A DNA stretch of 15,617 nucleotides. Origin: CAZXCK01 sp964639225. GTDB lineage: Bacteria > Chloroflexota > Anaerolineae > Aggregatilineales > Phototrophicaceae. Both the position numbers and the translations under genes were made by a program. This document shows positions 1 to 6,376 of this stretch, piece by piece. The notes beneath the pieces are model-generated. The model was not told where the DNA came from. It ran no database searches and saw nothing but the letters and a program-made list of their open reading frames with translations. The stretch is from NCBI GenBank assembly GCA_964639225.1, contig CAZXCK010000106.1, forward strand, positions 1 to 15,617, read 5' to 3'. The stretch's first letter is position 1. Each line of letters begins with the position of its first letter.

Positions 1-1367
1 GCCGCGTTGTTCGACACGGTGGCGGCGCGTGGCGGCGGCTGGTACTGCGGCATGATGACGTTAAACGGCATCCACACGGCGAAGCCAGCCAGCGCCAGCG
101 ACACCGGAATCGCCGGGACGCGCAGGCGCATGAGTCCCAGCGCCAGCAGCACGGCCACGCTCACCATAAACGGGAACAGCAGCCGCCCCTGCGAAGCGCT
201 CGTCTGCGCGGTCCAGGTGAGCAGCGCGCCCACACCCGCCCCCAGCGCCAGCAGCAGAAAGCCGACCTTCACCAGCCGCGCGCGCTCGTGGCGCTGGCTC
301 CACAGGTAAACCAGCAGACCAATCACGCCCAGCAGCGCCAGCACATCGGTGAACACGTAGAAAGCCGCCGGCGCGCTGATGTTGAACCAGCCGAACACGC
401 CCCAGAAGCTCCAGCGCAGCCCCTCGAACTCGCTCGCCATCTGGCGCAGCCACACGCCAGCGCTCTCGAACTCGCGCCGCCCGAACACATCCAGCATACG
501 CTGGTTGCCGAACAGCTCGCCGTAAAGCGACAGGTTGCGGGCATACCACCAGCCCGCCAGCAGCGCCCACGCGCCCGCCGTCAGCGCCGCCAGACCGACC
601 AGTCCACGCCAGTCGCGGTCGCGGCGGGCCACCCACAGCGCCACCAGCGCCACCAGCGGCACCAGCACCAGCCCGCTCAGTTTGGTGACGGTCGCCAGCG
701 CCACCAGCACGGCGATTTTGACGCTGCGCCAGCGGTAGAATCCGTCGCGCAGGGTGAGCAGCGCCTGCCACAGCGTCAGGCTGCTGAGGGCCATAATCAG
801 GTTGTCGTTGTTGGCCGATGCCGTGATAAACAGAAACTGTGGATTGAACACCACCAGCGCCGCCGCGAACCGCGCTACACCGCGCCGGTCCGGGGCGATC
901 AGCCGGGCCGAGACAAACACCGCCGCCACCGTCACCATGCCGCACAGCAGACCGATGGCCCGCATGACGATCACCGCCAGCGATGTGCCTTCCAGGCGCG
1001 ATGGGTAAATCTGGTCGTGCAGGACGTAGTTCTTGTTGCCCGCCAGCCCTGGATTGCCGATGTTGGCGTGAGGATTGCGCATGACCGCCGTCTCGAAGTC
1101 GTCGCGGTCGATGGGCGAGATCAGCGCGGCGGCGATGAGATAATACAGCGGCGGCTGGCTGCCCTGCTGCATGTAGATCGTCTCCGCGCCGGGTTCCTGG
1201 ACCGGCAGCCGTCCCGTCTCGGCGATGTAGTGAGCCATGCCCACATGCTGCACCTCATCCGGCGATTCGAAGTTGGGCACGGCATACAGATACACCCCCC
1301 ACAGCAGCACATAGACAACCAGCAGGGTGTACAGCATAAACGGTTTCTGGCGCAGTGTTTCCAGCAT
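1..1367 (-). CDS. Polytopic membrane glycosyltransferase, GT-C / DUF2142-like (partial, C-terminus beyond window)
   Basis: This frame is open from the ATG at 1367 to the window edge, giving 455 visible residues and no stop. A hydrophobic helix spans about residues 8-30. It is followed by NFESPDEVQH (about 32-41), which resembles the acidic first-loop motif of GT-C polyprenol-phosphate-sugar-dependent glycosyltransferases and DUF2142 proteins. A later QGSQPPLYYL (about 68-77) resembles the PPLYY motif common in these families. Many further Leu/Ala/Val-rich segments alternate with Arg-rich cytoplasmic turns, including WWYARNLSLYGE. The likely role is transfer of a sugar from a lipid carrier to a cell-surface acceptor; the substrate cannot be told. 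The start lies 12 bases after the stop of the sulfatase-like gene, with GGGGA upstream, so the two are almost certainly one operon. A simple membrane protein of another GT-C subfamily is the main alternative. Confidence 0.85.
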   Translation of the reverse strand, partial: MLETLRQKPFMLYTLLVVYVLLWGVYLYAVPNFESPDEVQHVGMAHYIAETGRLPVQEPGAETIYMQQGSQPPLYYLIAAALISPIDRDDFETAVMRNPHANIGNPGLAGNKNYVLHDQIYPSRLEGTSLAVIVMRAIGLLCGMVTVAAVFVSARLIAPDRRGVARFAAALVVFNPQFLFITASANNDNLIMALSSLTLWQALLTLRDGFYRWRSVKIAVLVALATVTKLSGLVLVPLVALVALWVARRDRDWRGLVGLAALTAGAWALLAGWWYARNLSLYGELFGNQRMLDVFGRREFESAGVWLRQMASEFEGLRWSFWGVFGWFNISAPAAFYVFTDVLALLGVIGLLVYLWSQRHERARLVKVGFLLLALGAGVGALLTWTAQTSASQGRLLFPFMVSVAVLLALGLMRLRVPAIPVSLALAGFAVWMPFNVIMPQYQPPPRAATVSNNA

Positions 1368-1379
1368 GGTGATCCCCGT

Positions 1380-2936
1380 TTACTCGAAGTAGCCCAGCGC
1401 GCGCAGGTTGGCGACGACGCCGTCGCTGACCGTGTGATAAGCGGGGCCGTCCATGCGATAATGCTCCGCCGCCAGCACGAAGGCGTCCAGCTCGCGTTGC
1501 AGATCGCCGGTGAGGTCGGCGCGATCCCCGGCCAGATTCTGCGTTTCCTGCGGGTCGGCCTGCACGTCGAACAGCGCCTCGACCGAATCGCCCACCGTCG
1601 CCAGTTTCTGCGCACCGCGATAGACGGCGCGCCGCGTCTGGTCCAGCCGCAGTTGCTCGATGAGCTGCGGCTGGCGGCTGCGAATCAGGCGCAGGAAGGT
1701 GTGCGGCGGGACGGCCTCAGCGAAGGCCAGGTCTGGCTCGGCGCTGTGACCGTTGCGCGATGACGGCAGCAGCGACAGGCCGCGCACATCGCCGTTGGGG
1801 TCGGCCTCGTCGAGGGGTGGCGTCAGTCCGGCGGCGTCCAGCACCGTATGGAAGATGCGGCGCGTGCTGGCGCTGTCGGCGATGCGCTGCGCGCCCGGCT
1901 GGCGCGGATCGTGGATAATCAGCGGCACATGCACCAGTTCCTGGTAGACGACAAAGCTGTGACCGAAAAAGCCGTGATCGCCGTGCCCTTCGCCGTGATC
2001 GGCCAGCACCAGCACCAGCGTGTTGTCCAGCGCGCCGGAGCGTTGCAGGTGATGCAGCAGGCGGCCCAGATGCTCGTCCTGGGCGGCGATCTCGGCGTCG
2101 TAATACGTCTCGACGATGTGGCGCTGCCAGTCGTCGAGGGGCGGCTCGTCCGGGCTGGCCCAGCGGGCGGCGTCCGCGTTGAACTGGCGCATAAAACGCT
2201 GGGCGGCGCGGTCCCGGCTGATCTCCGGGTCGATGCGCCGCAGCGCGTCCGCCGGTGGTCGATAGGGCAGATGCGCCCCCATCAGATTGAGGAAGGCGAA
2301 CAGCGGCGGGCGTTCGCTGTTGTCAGCGCGTGTGCGCTGGTCCCAGTAGGCCATCAGATCGTCGATGGAATGGCGCGTATGGCCCTTGTAGTTGACGAAG
2401 CGCGTCCAGACCGGCGTCAGCAGCGGATGCAGCGCCGTCTGGAACAGCCGGTCGGAGTGGGCGAAGCGGTTGCTCACCGTGCGGGCGAAGCGCGCCCAGC
2501 CCGCCGATAATCGCCGCTGGACGCCGCCGCGTCGTGTGGCCAGCGGTCGGTTGACCGCCGCCCCGGCATAATTGTAAAAATCGACAAAACCACGCTGTAA
2601 GTCGTTTTGCAGCACGCCCACCAGCGGATTGTTGCAGAAGCCCGCCGTGTGATAGCCGCCAGCGTGCAGAATCTCGGCCAGGGTGGGGTAACTGCCGGAC
2701 AGCATACCGTCGGCCTGGGTCACCTGGTGCGTGGTGGGATACACACCTGTAAACAGCGAAGCGTGCGCGGGGATGGTCCACTGCGCCGGCGAGATGGCCC
2801 GCTCAAAACAGGCGGCTTCTTCCGCGAAGGCGTGCAGGTGCGGCGACGTGCGCAGCGCCGGATTGTAGACCGAAAGCCGGTCGCGGCGCAGCGTGTCGAG
2901 GACAATCAGCAGAATGTCGGGTTGGTGTCGATTCAT
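1380..2936 (-). CDS. Sulfatase / alkaline-phosphatase superfamily hydrolase with Thr at the nucleophile position
   Basis: 518 residues, a usual length for the sulfatase family. The N-terminus ILLIVLDTLRRDRL (8-21) carries the metal-binding Asp14. The nucleophile region reads SPAQWTIPAHASLFTG (49-64), so the position normally held by the formylglycine Cys (C-x-P-S-R) is Thr54, followed by I-P-A-H. The C-terminal metal site is LADHGEGHGDHGFFGHS (311-327), with D313, H314 and H326. The C-terminal part has LFDVQADPQETQNLAG (455-470), a phrase typical of sulfatases. Thr or Ser nucleophiles are known in related phosphoglycerol and phosphoethanolamine transferases and phosphodiesterases, so the substrate may be a phosphate or phosphonate ester. 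No signal peptide or membrane helix is visible, so a cytoplasmic location is likely. The gene leads a two-gene operon with the downstream glycosyltransferase. The Shine-Dalgarno before the ATG is weak. Confidence 0.9.
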   Translation of the reverse strand: MNRHQPDILLIVLDTLRRDRLSVYNPALRTSPHLHAFAEEAACFERAISPAQWTIPAHASLFTGVYPTTHQVTQADGMLSGSYPTLAEILHAGGYHTAGFCNNPLVGVLQNDLQRGFVDFYNYAGAAVNRPLATRRGGVQRRLSAGWARFARTVSNRFAHSDRLFQTALHPLLTPVWTRFVNYKGHTRHSIDDLMAYWDQRTRADNSERPPLFAFLNLMGAHLPYRPPADALRRIDPEISRDRAAQRFMRQFNADAARWASPDEPPLDDWQRHIVETYYDAEIAAQDEHLGRLLHHLQRSGALDNTLVLVLADHGEGHGDHGFFGHSFVVYQELVHVPLIIHDPRQPGAQRIADSASTRRIFHTVLDAAGLTPPLDEADPNGDVRGLSLLPSSRNGHSAEPDLAFAEAVPPHTFLRLIRSRQPQLIEQLRLDQTRRAVYRGAQKLATVGDSVEALFDVQADPQETQNLAGDRADLTGDLQRELDAFVLAAEHYRMDGPAYHTVSDGVVANLRALGYFE

Positions 2937-3020
2937 GACTCAGCGATTAACGACCGGTATCAGGTGGTCAGATCAGCCGGGCACAGCGCCCGCCTGGACA
3001 GGTTCAGCAGTCAGGTATTT

Positions 3021-3050
3021 AGGATAGCACCGCCCGGTAGGCTCTAACAA
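3021..3050 (-). promoter_or_regulatory. Possible promoter for the sulfatase/glycosyltransferase operon
   Basis: On the minus strand TTGTTA (3045-3050) and TATCCT (3021-3026) are separated by 18 bases. Each matches the sigma-70 consensus at 4 of 6 positions. The implied leader is about 75 bases. This is weak, purely sequence-based evidence. Confidence 0.3.
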
Positions 3051-3155
3051 GACCGGACAGGCAGATTGTCCGGGCTTCTTCAAGCGATTACCCTACCGTA
3101 GTGTAGGGTCATCGCATCAAAATCACACTTGAGTTCATAAAAATCTACAACAGGT

Positions 3156-3431
3156 TGTAGGGGCGCGCTAATGCACTTTGACGAATCAATGCGGATAAAC
3201 TGATCTTGTAGCATGCCTTCGCCAGCGGTTCAAAACCGTAGCTGCTTGCAGCCGGCTACAGGGAGCCGACCCACTAAAGGGGTCGTGTCCCCTGTGGCAC
3301 GCAACTGGGGCGGTTCTTTGTGTCTCTTTAGCAGACACGCATGATGTAGCCCGGTGTTTTAACGCCGGGCGGAATCGGTCCGCCTCTTTACTCCGCTCTA
3401 AATTCTTAATCCGCATCAGCGCGCCCTTACA
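3156..3431. repeat. 19-base imperfect inverted repeat around copy A
   Basis: 3156-3174 starts TGTAGGGGCGCGCT. The reverse complement of 3413-3431 starts TGTAAGGGCGCGCT. They match at 17 of 19 positions. The right arm overlaps the right end of copy A while the left arm lies 15 bases outside its left end, so copy A may sit inside, or be the core of, a larger inverted-repeat element. Confidence 0.7.
3189..3416 (+). repeat. REP/MITE-like dispersed repeat, copy A
   Basis: An 8-base terminal inverted repeat, ATGCGGAT (3189-3196) and ATCCGCAT (3409-3416), bounds a highly structured segment. In order it holds an AGCGGTT/AACCGT arm near 3223-3239, hairpin GCTGC/GCAGC (3241-3252), a two-part hairpin CCAC-GGGG/CCCC-GTGG (3271-3297), hairpin GTGTCT/AGACAC (3320-3338), and GTAG (3346-3349) followed by the GC-rich palindrome GCCCGGTGTT/AACGCCGGGC (3349-3370). 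The order, spacing and orientation match copy C at 9514-9725 and, in shortened form, copy B at 5369-5526. GTAG before a palindrome is the known signature of REP elements moved by RAYT transposases. No transposase is present in the window, so the element would be moved in trans. Confidence 0.85.
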
Positions 3432-3523
3432 GACCCGTTATAATCTCTTCAGCTATATACCCGGATTTGAAGCGATTACCCTACCGTAGTGCGGCAGTAG
3501 TGGCAGTCAGCCGTCTAGGGGAA

Positions 3524-3529
3524 TATAAT
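3524..3529 (+). promoter_or_regulatory. -10 box for the GNAT gene
   Basis: A perfect TATAAT lies 37 bases before the GNAT start codon, implying a leader of about 30 bases. No good -35 is seen 16-18 bases upstream. A second perfect TATAAT at 3439-3444 could serve as an alternative with a longer leader. Confidence 0.45.
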
Positions 3530-3566
3530 ATGAAAGCTACCCGTCTACTGTTGAAGGGCCGACCGT

Positions 3567-4082
3567 ATGATCGCAGATGATGTCGACCGTTTGTTCCAGG
3601 TTCGTCCATTGAACAAGGCAGATCGTCTATGGGTGGCGCATTTCCTGGACCAGCACTGGGGATCGACCAAGGTTGTTTCGCGGGGACAGTCGTATTATGC
3701 GCATCTGCTGCCGGGTTTCGCCGCCGAACTGAACGACGCGCCAGACGATGCGCCACCAGCGGGGCTGGTTACATATAACATCGACGGTAACGCCTGCGAG
3801 GTGCTCACGCTCAACAGCCTGCAACCCGGCATGGGTGTGGGTACGGCACTGCTGGATGCGGTCAAGTCCGCCGCGCGTGAAGCAGGCTGCCGCCGTCTGT
3901 GGCTCATCACCACCAACGACAACCTGGAAGCGCTGCGCTTTTTCCAGAAGCGCGGCCTGGAACTGGTGGCCGTGCATGCTAACGCGCTGGCAGCAGCCCG
4001 CAAGCTCAAACCCCAGATTCCGCTGGTTGGACTGCACGGCATCCCCCTGCGCGACGAGATCGAACTTCAGATGGCTTTATAG
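3567..4082 (+). CDS. GNAT-family N-acetyltransferase
   Basis: 171 residues, the usual size of a single-domain GNAT. The acetyl-CoA pyrophosphate-binding motif A is QPGMGVGTALLDAV (86-99), fitting Q/R-x-x-G-x-G/A. It is preceded by a beta strand EVLTLNSL (78-85) and followed by LWLITTNDNLEALRFFQKRGLELV (111-134), the classic motif B region with an Asn/Asp turn and F-x-K-R-G. These show an acetyl-CoA-dependent transferase; the acceptor (amino acid, small molecule or protein) cannot be told. The ATG at 3567 follows GAAGGG. The gene stands alone, convergent with the TPR gene whose stop lies 16 bases beyond its own. Confidence 0.9.
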   Translation: MIADDVDRLFQVRPLNKADRLWVAHFLDQHWGSTKVVSRGQSYYAHLLPGFAAELNDAPDDAPPAGLVTYNIDGNACEVLTLNSLQPGMGVGTALLDAVKSAAREAGCRRLWLITTNDNLEALRFFQKRGLELVAVHANALAAARKLKPQIPLVGLHGIPLRDEIELQMAL

Positions 4083-4097
4083 CTGTTACACACTGGC

Positions 4098-5066
4098 TCA
4101 GGTGATAGCCAGTTGAGCATCAGCGGCGCGCGCGGCGTCATCCACCATCCCCAGCCGGGTGAAGATAATCAGCGCCTGCTGCAACTTGCGCGCGGCAGTG
4201 GTGCGGCGTCCGCGCTGCGCCTGGCTGAGCGCATGCTCGAACATGGTGCGGGCGATTTCGGCTTCGGCGTTGATCTCCCGAAAAGACTCAAACGCCAGAT
4301 GAAAATAATGATCCGGGTCTGACGAAAAGCTGGGGTCCGGGGCGGCATCCAGCGCCGACAGCACGCGCCCCAGCACGCGGTTGGCAAAGCCGAGCTGAAG
4401 CGGCAGGCCAGCCATGCGCGCCGACTCAAGCGCCATCAGGGCGTATTCCCAGGCGGCATGGTGGTCCTCGCGTTCCAGGTGGATCACCGCCAGACCGTGA
4501 TAAACCTCGCACAGAATGCCAGGAAGCTGCTCGCGGTTTTCGTCCCAGTTGTTCGACAATTCCAGGCTGATCTCAAAGGCGCGCACCGCCTGCTGGTGCT
4601 GGCCGGTGGTGACCATAATCAGCCCTTCGTTAGCCATAGCGATGGTCTGCACGCGGATGTTCCCCAACGCCTCGGCCATCTGACCGGCGCTGCGCGTATA
4701 ATGCAGCGCGCGGTTAAATTCGCCCTTAAAACGGTAGTTTTCGCCCTGGTTGAGGTCGATGTACGCCTGCCGGTCCTTGTTGCCCACCTGCTCGTAGATG
4801 GCGCGGGCGCGCTCGTAGTGCTGGATGCTGATGGTGAGGTTGCCCCGGTAATGCTGAAGATAACCCAGCAGATGCTGCACCCGCGCCTGATTGCCCCGGT
4901 GACGCTCGTCGCTGGCTTCCCGGCCCAGTTGCTCTAACTGCGCCACCGCCTCGGCGAAAGGGGTCTGGCCCGTCTGCCAGCCTTCGATGACGGCCACACA
5001 ACGCCGGTTAAACGCCTCGGTGTGTTCAGCGTCGTCCGGCAGGGCGTGATGATCTGCCTGGGTCAT
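4098..5066 (-). CDS. Tetratricopeptide-repeat (TPR) protein
   Basis: 322 residues, almost wholly helical, with about six TPR-like helix pairs between residues 58 and 310. Examples are GNQARVQHLLGYLQHYRGNL (58-77), YIDLNQGENYRFKGEFNRAL (102-121), and similar units around 140-175, 185-220, 225-265 and 270-310. TPRs bind peptides or partner proteins; no enzymatic or DNA-binding domain is visible, nor a signal peptide or membrane helix. The start was placed at 5066 rather than the longer reading from 5204 because AGAGGAAA precedes this ATG at good distance, and a strong promoter lies inside the extension. The sequence resembles the TPR scaffolds found in regulators of filamentous Chloroflexota and Actinomycetota, but here it is a free-standing protein. 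Its partner is unknown. Confidence 0.88.
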   Translation of the reverse strand: MTQADHHALPDDAEHTEAFNRRCVAVIEGWQTGQTPFAEAVAQLEQLGREASDERHRGNQARVQHLLGYLQHYRGNLTISIQHYERARAIYEQVGNKDRQAYIDLNQGENYRFKGEFNRALHYTRSAGQMAEALGNIRVQTIAMANEGLIMVTTGQHQQAVRAFEISLELSNNWDENREQLPGILCEVYHGLAVIHLEREDHHAAWEYALMALESARMAGLPLQLGFANRVLGRVLSALDAAPDPSFSSDPDHYFHLAFESFREINAEAEIARTMFEHALSQAQRGRRTTAARKLQQALIIFTRLGMVDDAARAADAQLAIT

Positions 5067-5109
5067 AATGATGTTTCCTCTGGCGGGTTCATATGAGAAA
5101 TCTAACTCA

Positions 5110-5138
5110 TTTATAACAGAAGGCAGGGCAAAAGTCAT
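5110..5138 (-). promoter_or_regulatory. Sigma-70-type promoter of the TPR gene
   Basis: On the minus strand ATGACT (5133-5138, 4 of 6 to TTGACA) and TATAAA (5110-5115, 5 of 6 to TATAAT) are separated by exactly 17 bases. The predicted transcript would begin near 5103, about 37 bases before the chosen ATG at 5066. This argues against the longer reading that begins at 5204. Confidence 0.7.
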
Positions 5139-5192
5139 GCGTCCATTGGGTACCGGGTCAGGTTTTCCAGCCCAGAATCGCCGCGCTGACTC

Positions 5193-5221
5193 TTGCAAAC
5201 TCACCGGCTCTGGTGTATCAT
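5193..5221 (+). promoter_or_regulatory. Promoter of tRNA-Val
   Basis: TTGCAA (5193-5198) and TATCAT (5216-5221) are spaced by 17 bases, placing the transcript start about 5 bases before the mature tRNA. It diverges from the TPR promoter; the two -35 boxes are about 55 bases apart. Confidence 0.7.
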
Positions 5222-5232
5222 TTTGACAGTTC

Positions 5233-5305
5233 GGGCAATTAGCTCAATTGGCAGAGCGTCTCGTTGACGTCGAGAAGGTTATAGGTTCGAGTCCTATATT
5301 GCCCA
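5233..5305 (+). tRNA. tRNA-Val (anticodon GAC)
   Basis: 73 bases fold into a full cloverleaf. The acceptor stem is GGGCAAT/ATTGCCC. The D arm is GCTC with loop AATTGGCA and GAGC. The anticodon stem is TCTCG/CGAGA with the 7-base loop TTGACGT, giving GAC at positions 34-36. The variable loop is AGGTT. The T arm is ATAGG-TTCGAGT-CCTAT. The discriminator is A, followed by CCT, so CCA is not encoded and must be added by the CCA-adding enzyme. It reads GUC and GUU valine codons. I see no duplicated 3' end or integrase nearby, so it is not acting as an attachment site in this window. Confidence 0.97.
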
Positions 5306-5340
5306 CCTGACTGTACAATGCGTACAGCCCAACCCGCAGA

Positions 5341-5366
5341 GAACCCGCCTGGCAGCGGGTTTTTTG
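5341..5366 (+). terminator. Rho-independent terminator after tRNA-Val
   Basis: Stem AACCCGC (5342-5348), loop CTGGCA, stem GCGGGTT (5355-5361), running into a T tract that ends at 5365. It lies 36 bases after the tRNA. Confidence 0.85.
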
Positions 5367-5368
5367 TT

Positions 5369-5526
5369 TGCGGAACGCCCCGGTTTTGACTGGCTTTCTT
5401 GCTTCCCACCGGCTACAGGGGCAATCCTTTGTGTCTCTTTAGCAGACACGCTCCCTGTAGCCCGGTGTTTTAACGCCGGGCGAAATCGGGCCACCCCTAT
5501 ACTCCTCTCTGAATTCTTAATCCGCA
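5369..5526 (+). repeat. REP/MITE-like dispersed repeat, copy B (internally shortened)
   Basis: Same orientation as copies A and C. From TTTGTGTCTC onward it tracks copy A closely: hairpin GTGTCT/AGACAC, then GTAG (5457-5460) and the palindrome GCCCGGTGTT/AACGCCGGGC (5460-5481), ending TTAATCCGCAT as in copy A. Its left part lacks the CCAC-GGGG hairpin and the AGCGGTT arm, so it is a deletion derivative. TGCGGA (5369-5374) and TCCGCA (5521-5526) are the residual terminal inverted repeat. It sits directly behind the tRNA terminator. Confidence 0.8.
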
Positions 5527-5550
5527 TTACGCCACACGCTACCTGTGCTA

Positions 5551-5620
5551 CCTGTAGCCTGCTGCACTCATGTTTTAACGCCGAGCGAGGCAGGTTTACC
5601 CCCCAAATCCAGACGCATTC
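5551..5620 (+). repeat. Eroded fragment of the same repeat family
   Basis: It holds GTAG (5554-5557), a decayed palindrome with the core TGTTTTAACGCCGAG, and the right-end phrase CCCCAAATCCAGACGCATT, close to the right end of copy C. It follows copy B by about 25 bases in the same orientation, suggesting a tandem unit that lost its left part and most of its stem pairing. Confidence 0.65.
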
Positions 5621-5659
5621 CCACTAACCCCCTCACCAGCTCATTTCCGGATACCGGGC

Positions 5660-5665
5660 TATAAT
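5660..5665 (+). promoter_or_regulatory. -10 box for the 2H phosphoesterase gene
   Basis: A perfect TATAAT lies 77 bases before the start codon, just beyond the repeat fragment. No convincing -35 is present. Confidence 0.4.
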
Positions 5666-5741
5666 AGAGGCTCCACGCCGACCGAGTACGAAAGGGGCTG
5701 GCAATGCTGAATCGTGATGTTCTCGCCGGAGCAGGTGACCG

Positions 5742-6284
5742 ATGGTAGCCGGTGTCGCGGCTCTGCTCGACGAACCGCACGCGCAGATGGTCGAGGCGAT
5801 CTGGCAGGAATTTATGCAGCGCTTCGGTGTGCATGGCCTCAGCCAGACTCCGATCCCGCATCTCACCTGGCATGTGGCGGCCAGCTACGACACCGGCGCG
5901 GCTATCCCGCTGCTGCGTCAGATCGCCAGCGAAACGCCGCCCTTCATCATCCAGACCAACGGCCTGGGCCTGTTCACCGGGCCGGAACCGGTGCTTTACA
6001 TCTATGTGCGCCCCAGTCCACAGCTTATCGCGCTCCACCGCCGCCTGTGGCGTGCTCTGGACGGCAGCGTTAGCGAGCCGTCACTGCTGTACAGCCCGGA
6101 CTACTGGCAGCCGCATATCTCACTGACTTATCGGGATATGGGGCCGGACCTGCTGGCGCAGGCGGTCGCCTTGCTCTGCCAGCGCGATTTCTACTGGCAG
6201 GTACGCGTCGAAACCCTGTCGATTATCAGCGCGCCACCGGGCGCGGTCCATACGGTGGAATGGCGCGTCGGCCTGGGCGGTTGA
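5742..6284 (+). CDS. 2H phosphoesterase / 2'-5' RNA ligase-like protein
   Basis: 180 residues, typical for the superfamily. Two H-x-T/S motifs about 85 residues apart, PHLTWH with H40 and T42, and QPHISLTY with H125 and S127, form the paired catalytic site that defines the 2H fold. Members include the bacterial 2'-5' RNA ligase/cyclic phosphodiesterase ThpR, which opens 2',3'-cyclic phosphates. The exact RNA or nucleotide substrate here cannot be told. GGAG (5728-5731) lies 10 bases before the ATG, supporting this start. No signal peptide is visible. The gene is followed by a 92-base gap holding a candidate promoter, then the response-regulator gene on the same strand, so it may be read alone. 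Confidence 0.88.
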   Translation: MVAGVAALLDEPHAQMVEAIWQEFMQRFGVHGLSQTPIPHLTWHVAASYDTGAAIPLLRQIASETPPFIIQTNGLGLFTGPEPVLYIYVRPSPQLIALHRRLWRALDGSVSEPSLLYSPDYWQPHISLTYRDMGPDLLAQAVALLCQRDFYWQVRVETLSIISAPPGAVHTVEWRVGLGG

Positions 6285-6293
6285 TGCGCTGCT

Positions 6294-6332
6294 GCGGACA
6301 ACGTTGCACCGTGTCCGCTTTCCGCTTACACT
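6294..6332 (+). promoter_or_regulatory. Candidate promoter with overlapping inverted repeat
   Basis: TTGCAC (6304-6309) and TACACT (6327-6332) are spaced by 17 bases. The match to consensus is only 3 of 6 and 4 of 6. An inverted repeat GCGGACA (6294-6300) / TGTCCGC (6312-6318) brackets the -35. It could be an operator, or a weak terminator for the preceding gene since TTT follows nearby. Confidence 0.35.
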
Positions 6333-6376
6333 GTTTAGGGGAAGCACATAACCACTAAGGCAGGGGAAAACGGCCA

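Larger units (their letters stand above)
3082..3491. repeat. 22-base direct repeat bracketing repeat copy A
   Basis: The same 22 bases, beginning AAGCGATTACCC and ending CCGTAGTG, occur at 3082-3103 and 3470-3491, exactly 388 bases apart. They lie outside the inverted repeat and the REP/MITE-like element. This is too long for an ordinary transposon target duplication. It may be a local duplication, a nested older element or a protein-binding site. The downstream copy sits just upstream of the GNAT -10 box. Confidence 0.85.
2937..3566. other. Non-coding region with several inverted and direct repeats
   Basis: No credible gene lies in these 630 bases; the 76-residue minus-strand ORF at 3186-3416 is a by-product of repeat copy A. 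The region holds a hairpin at 3053-3073 (CCGGACA, 7-base loop, TGTCCGG), a small hairpin at 3090-3109 (ACCCTAC/GTAGGGT), a 22-base direct repeat (3082-3103 and 3470-3491), a 19-base imperfect inverted repeat (3156-3174 and 3413-3431) and the REP/MITE-like copy A at 3189-3416. Confidence 0.8.
5306..5741. other. Non-coding region: terminator, repeat copy B, repeat fragment, promoter
   Basis: No supportable gene lies between the tRNA and the 2H gene. The space is filled by the tRNA terminator, REP/MITE-like copy B, an eroded extra unit and a -10 box. The 77- and 87-residue ORFs here are read-throughs of the repeats. Confidence 0.8.

Noticed and set aside
288..1763. 491-residue plus-strand ORF, and the 294-residue minus-strand ORF at 61-945
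   Set aside because: Both are Arg/Gln/His- or Gly/Ala-rich frames with no recognisable domain, overlying the glycosyltransferase and sulfatase genes, whose frames show clear family motifs.
1848..2510. 220-residue plus-strand ORF
   Set aside because: It is antisense to the motif-bearing sulfatase frame and has no ribosome site or family resemblance.
3053..3073. Hairpin CCGGACA/TGTCCGG as a terminator
   Set aside because: No gene ends near it on either strand and the T tract is poor, so it is noted only as a hairpin.
3186..3416. Short minus-strand ORFs at 3186-3416, 5294-5527 and 9568-9798 sharing FRPALKHRAT-like peptides
   Set aside because: The resemblance comes from the shared repeat element. 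The frames have unrelated ends, and the base changes between copies follow hairpin pairing.
5067..5204. N-terminal extension of the TPR gene to 5204
   Set aside because: A good promoter (5110-5138) lies within it, and a strong ribosome site precedes the ATG at 5066.
5233..5305. tRNA-Val as an integration attachment site
   Set aside because: No repeat of the tRNA 3' end and no integrase gene in the window; the adjacent repeats do not share its sequence.
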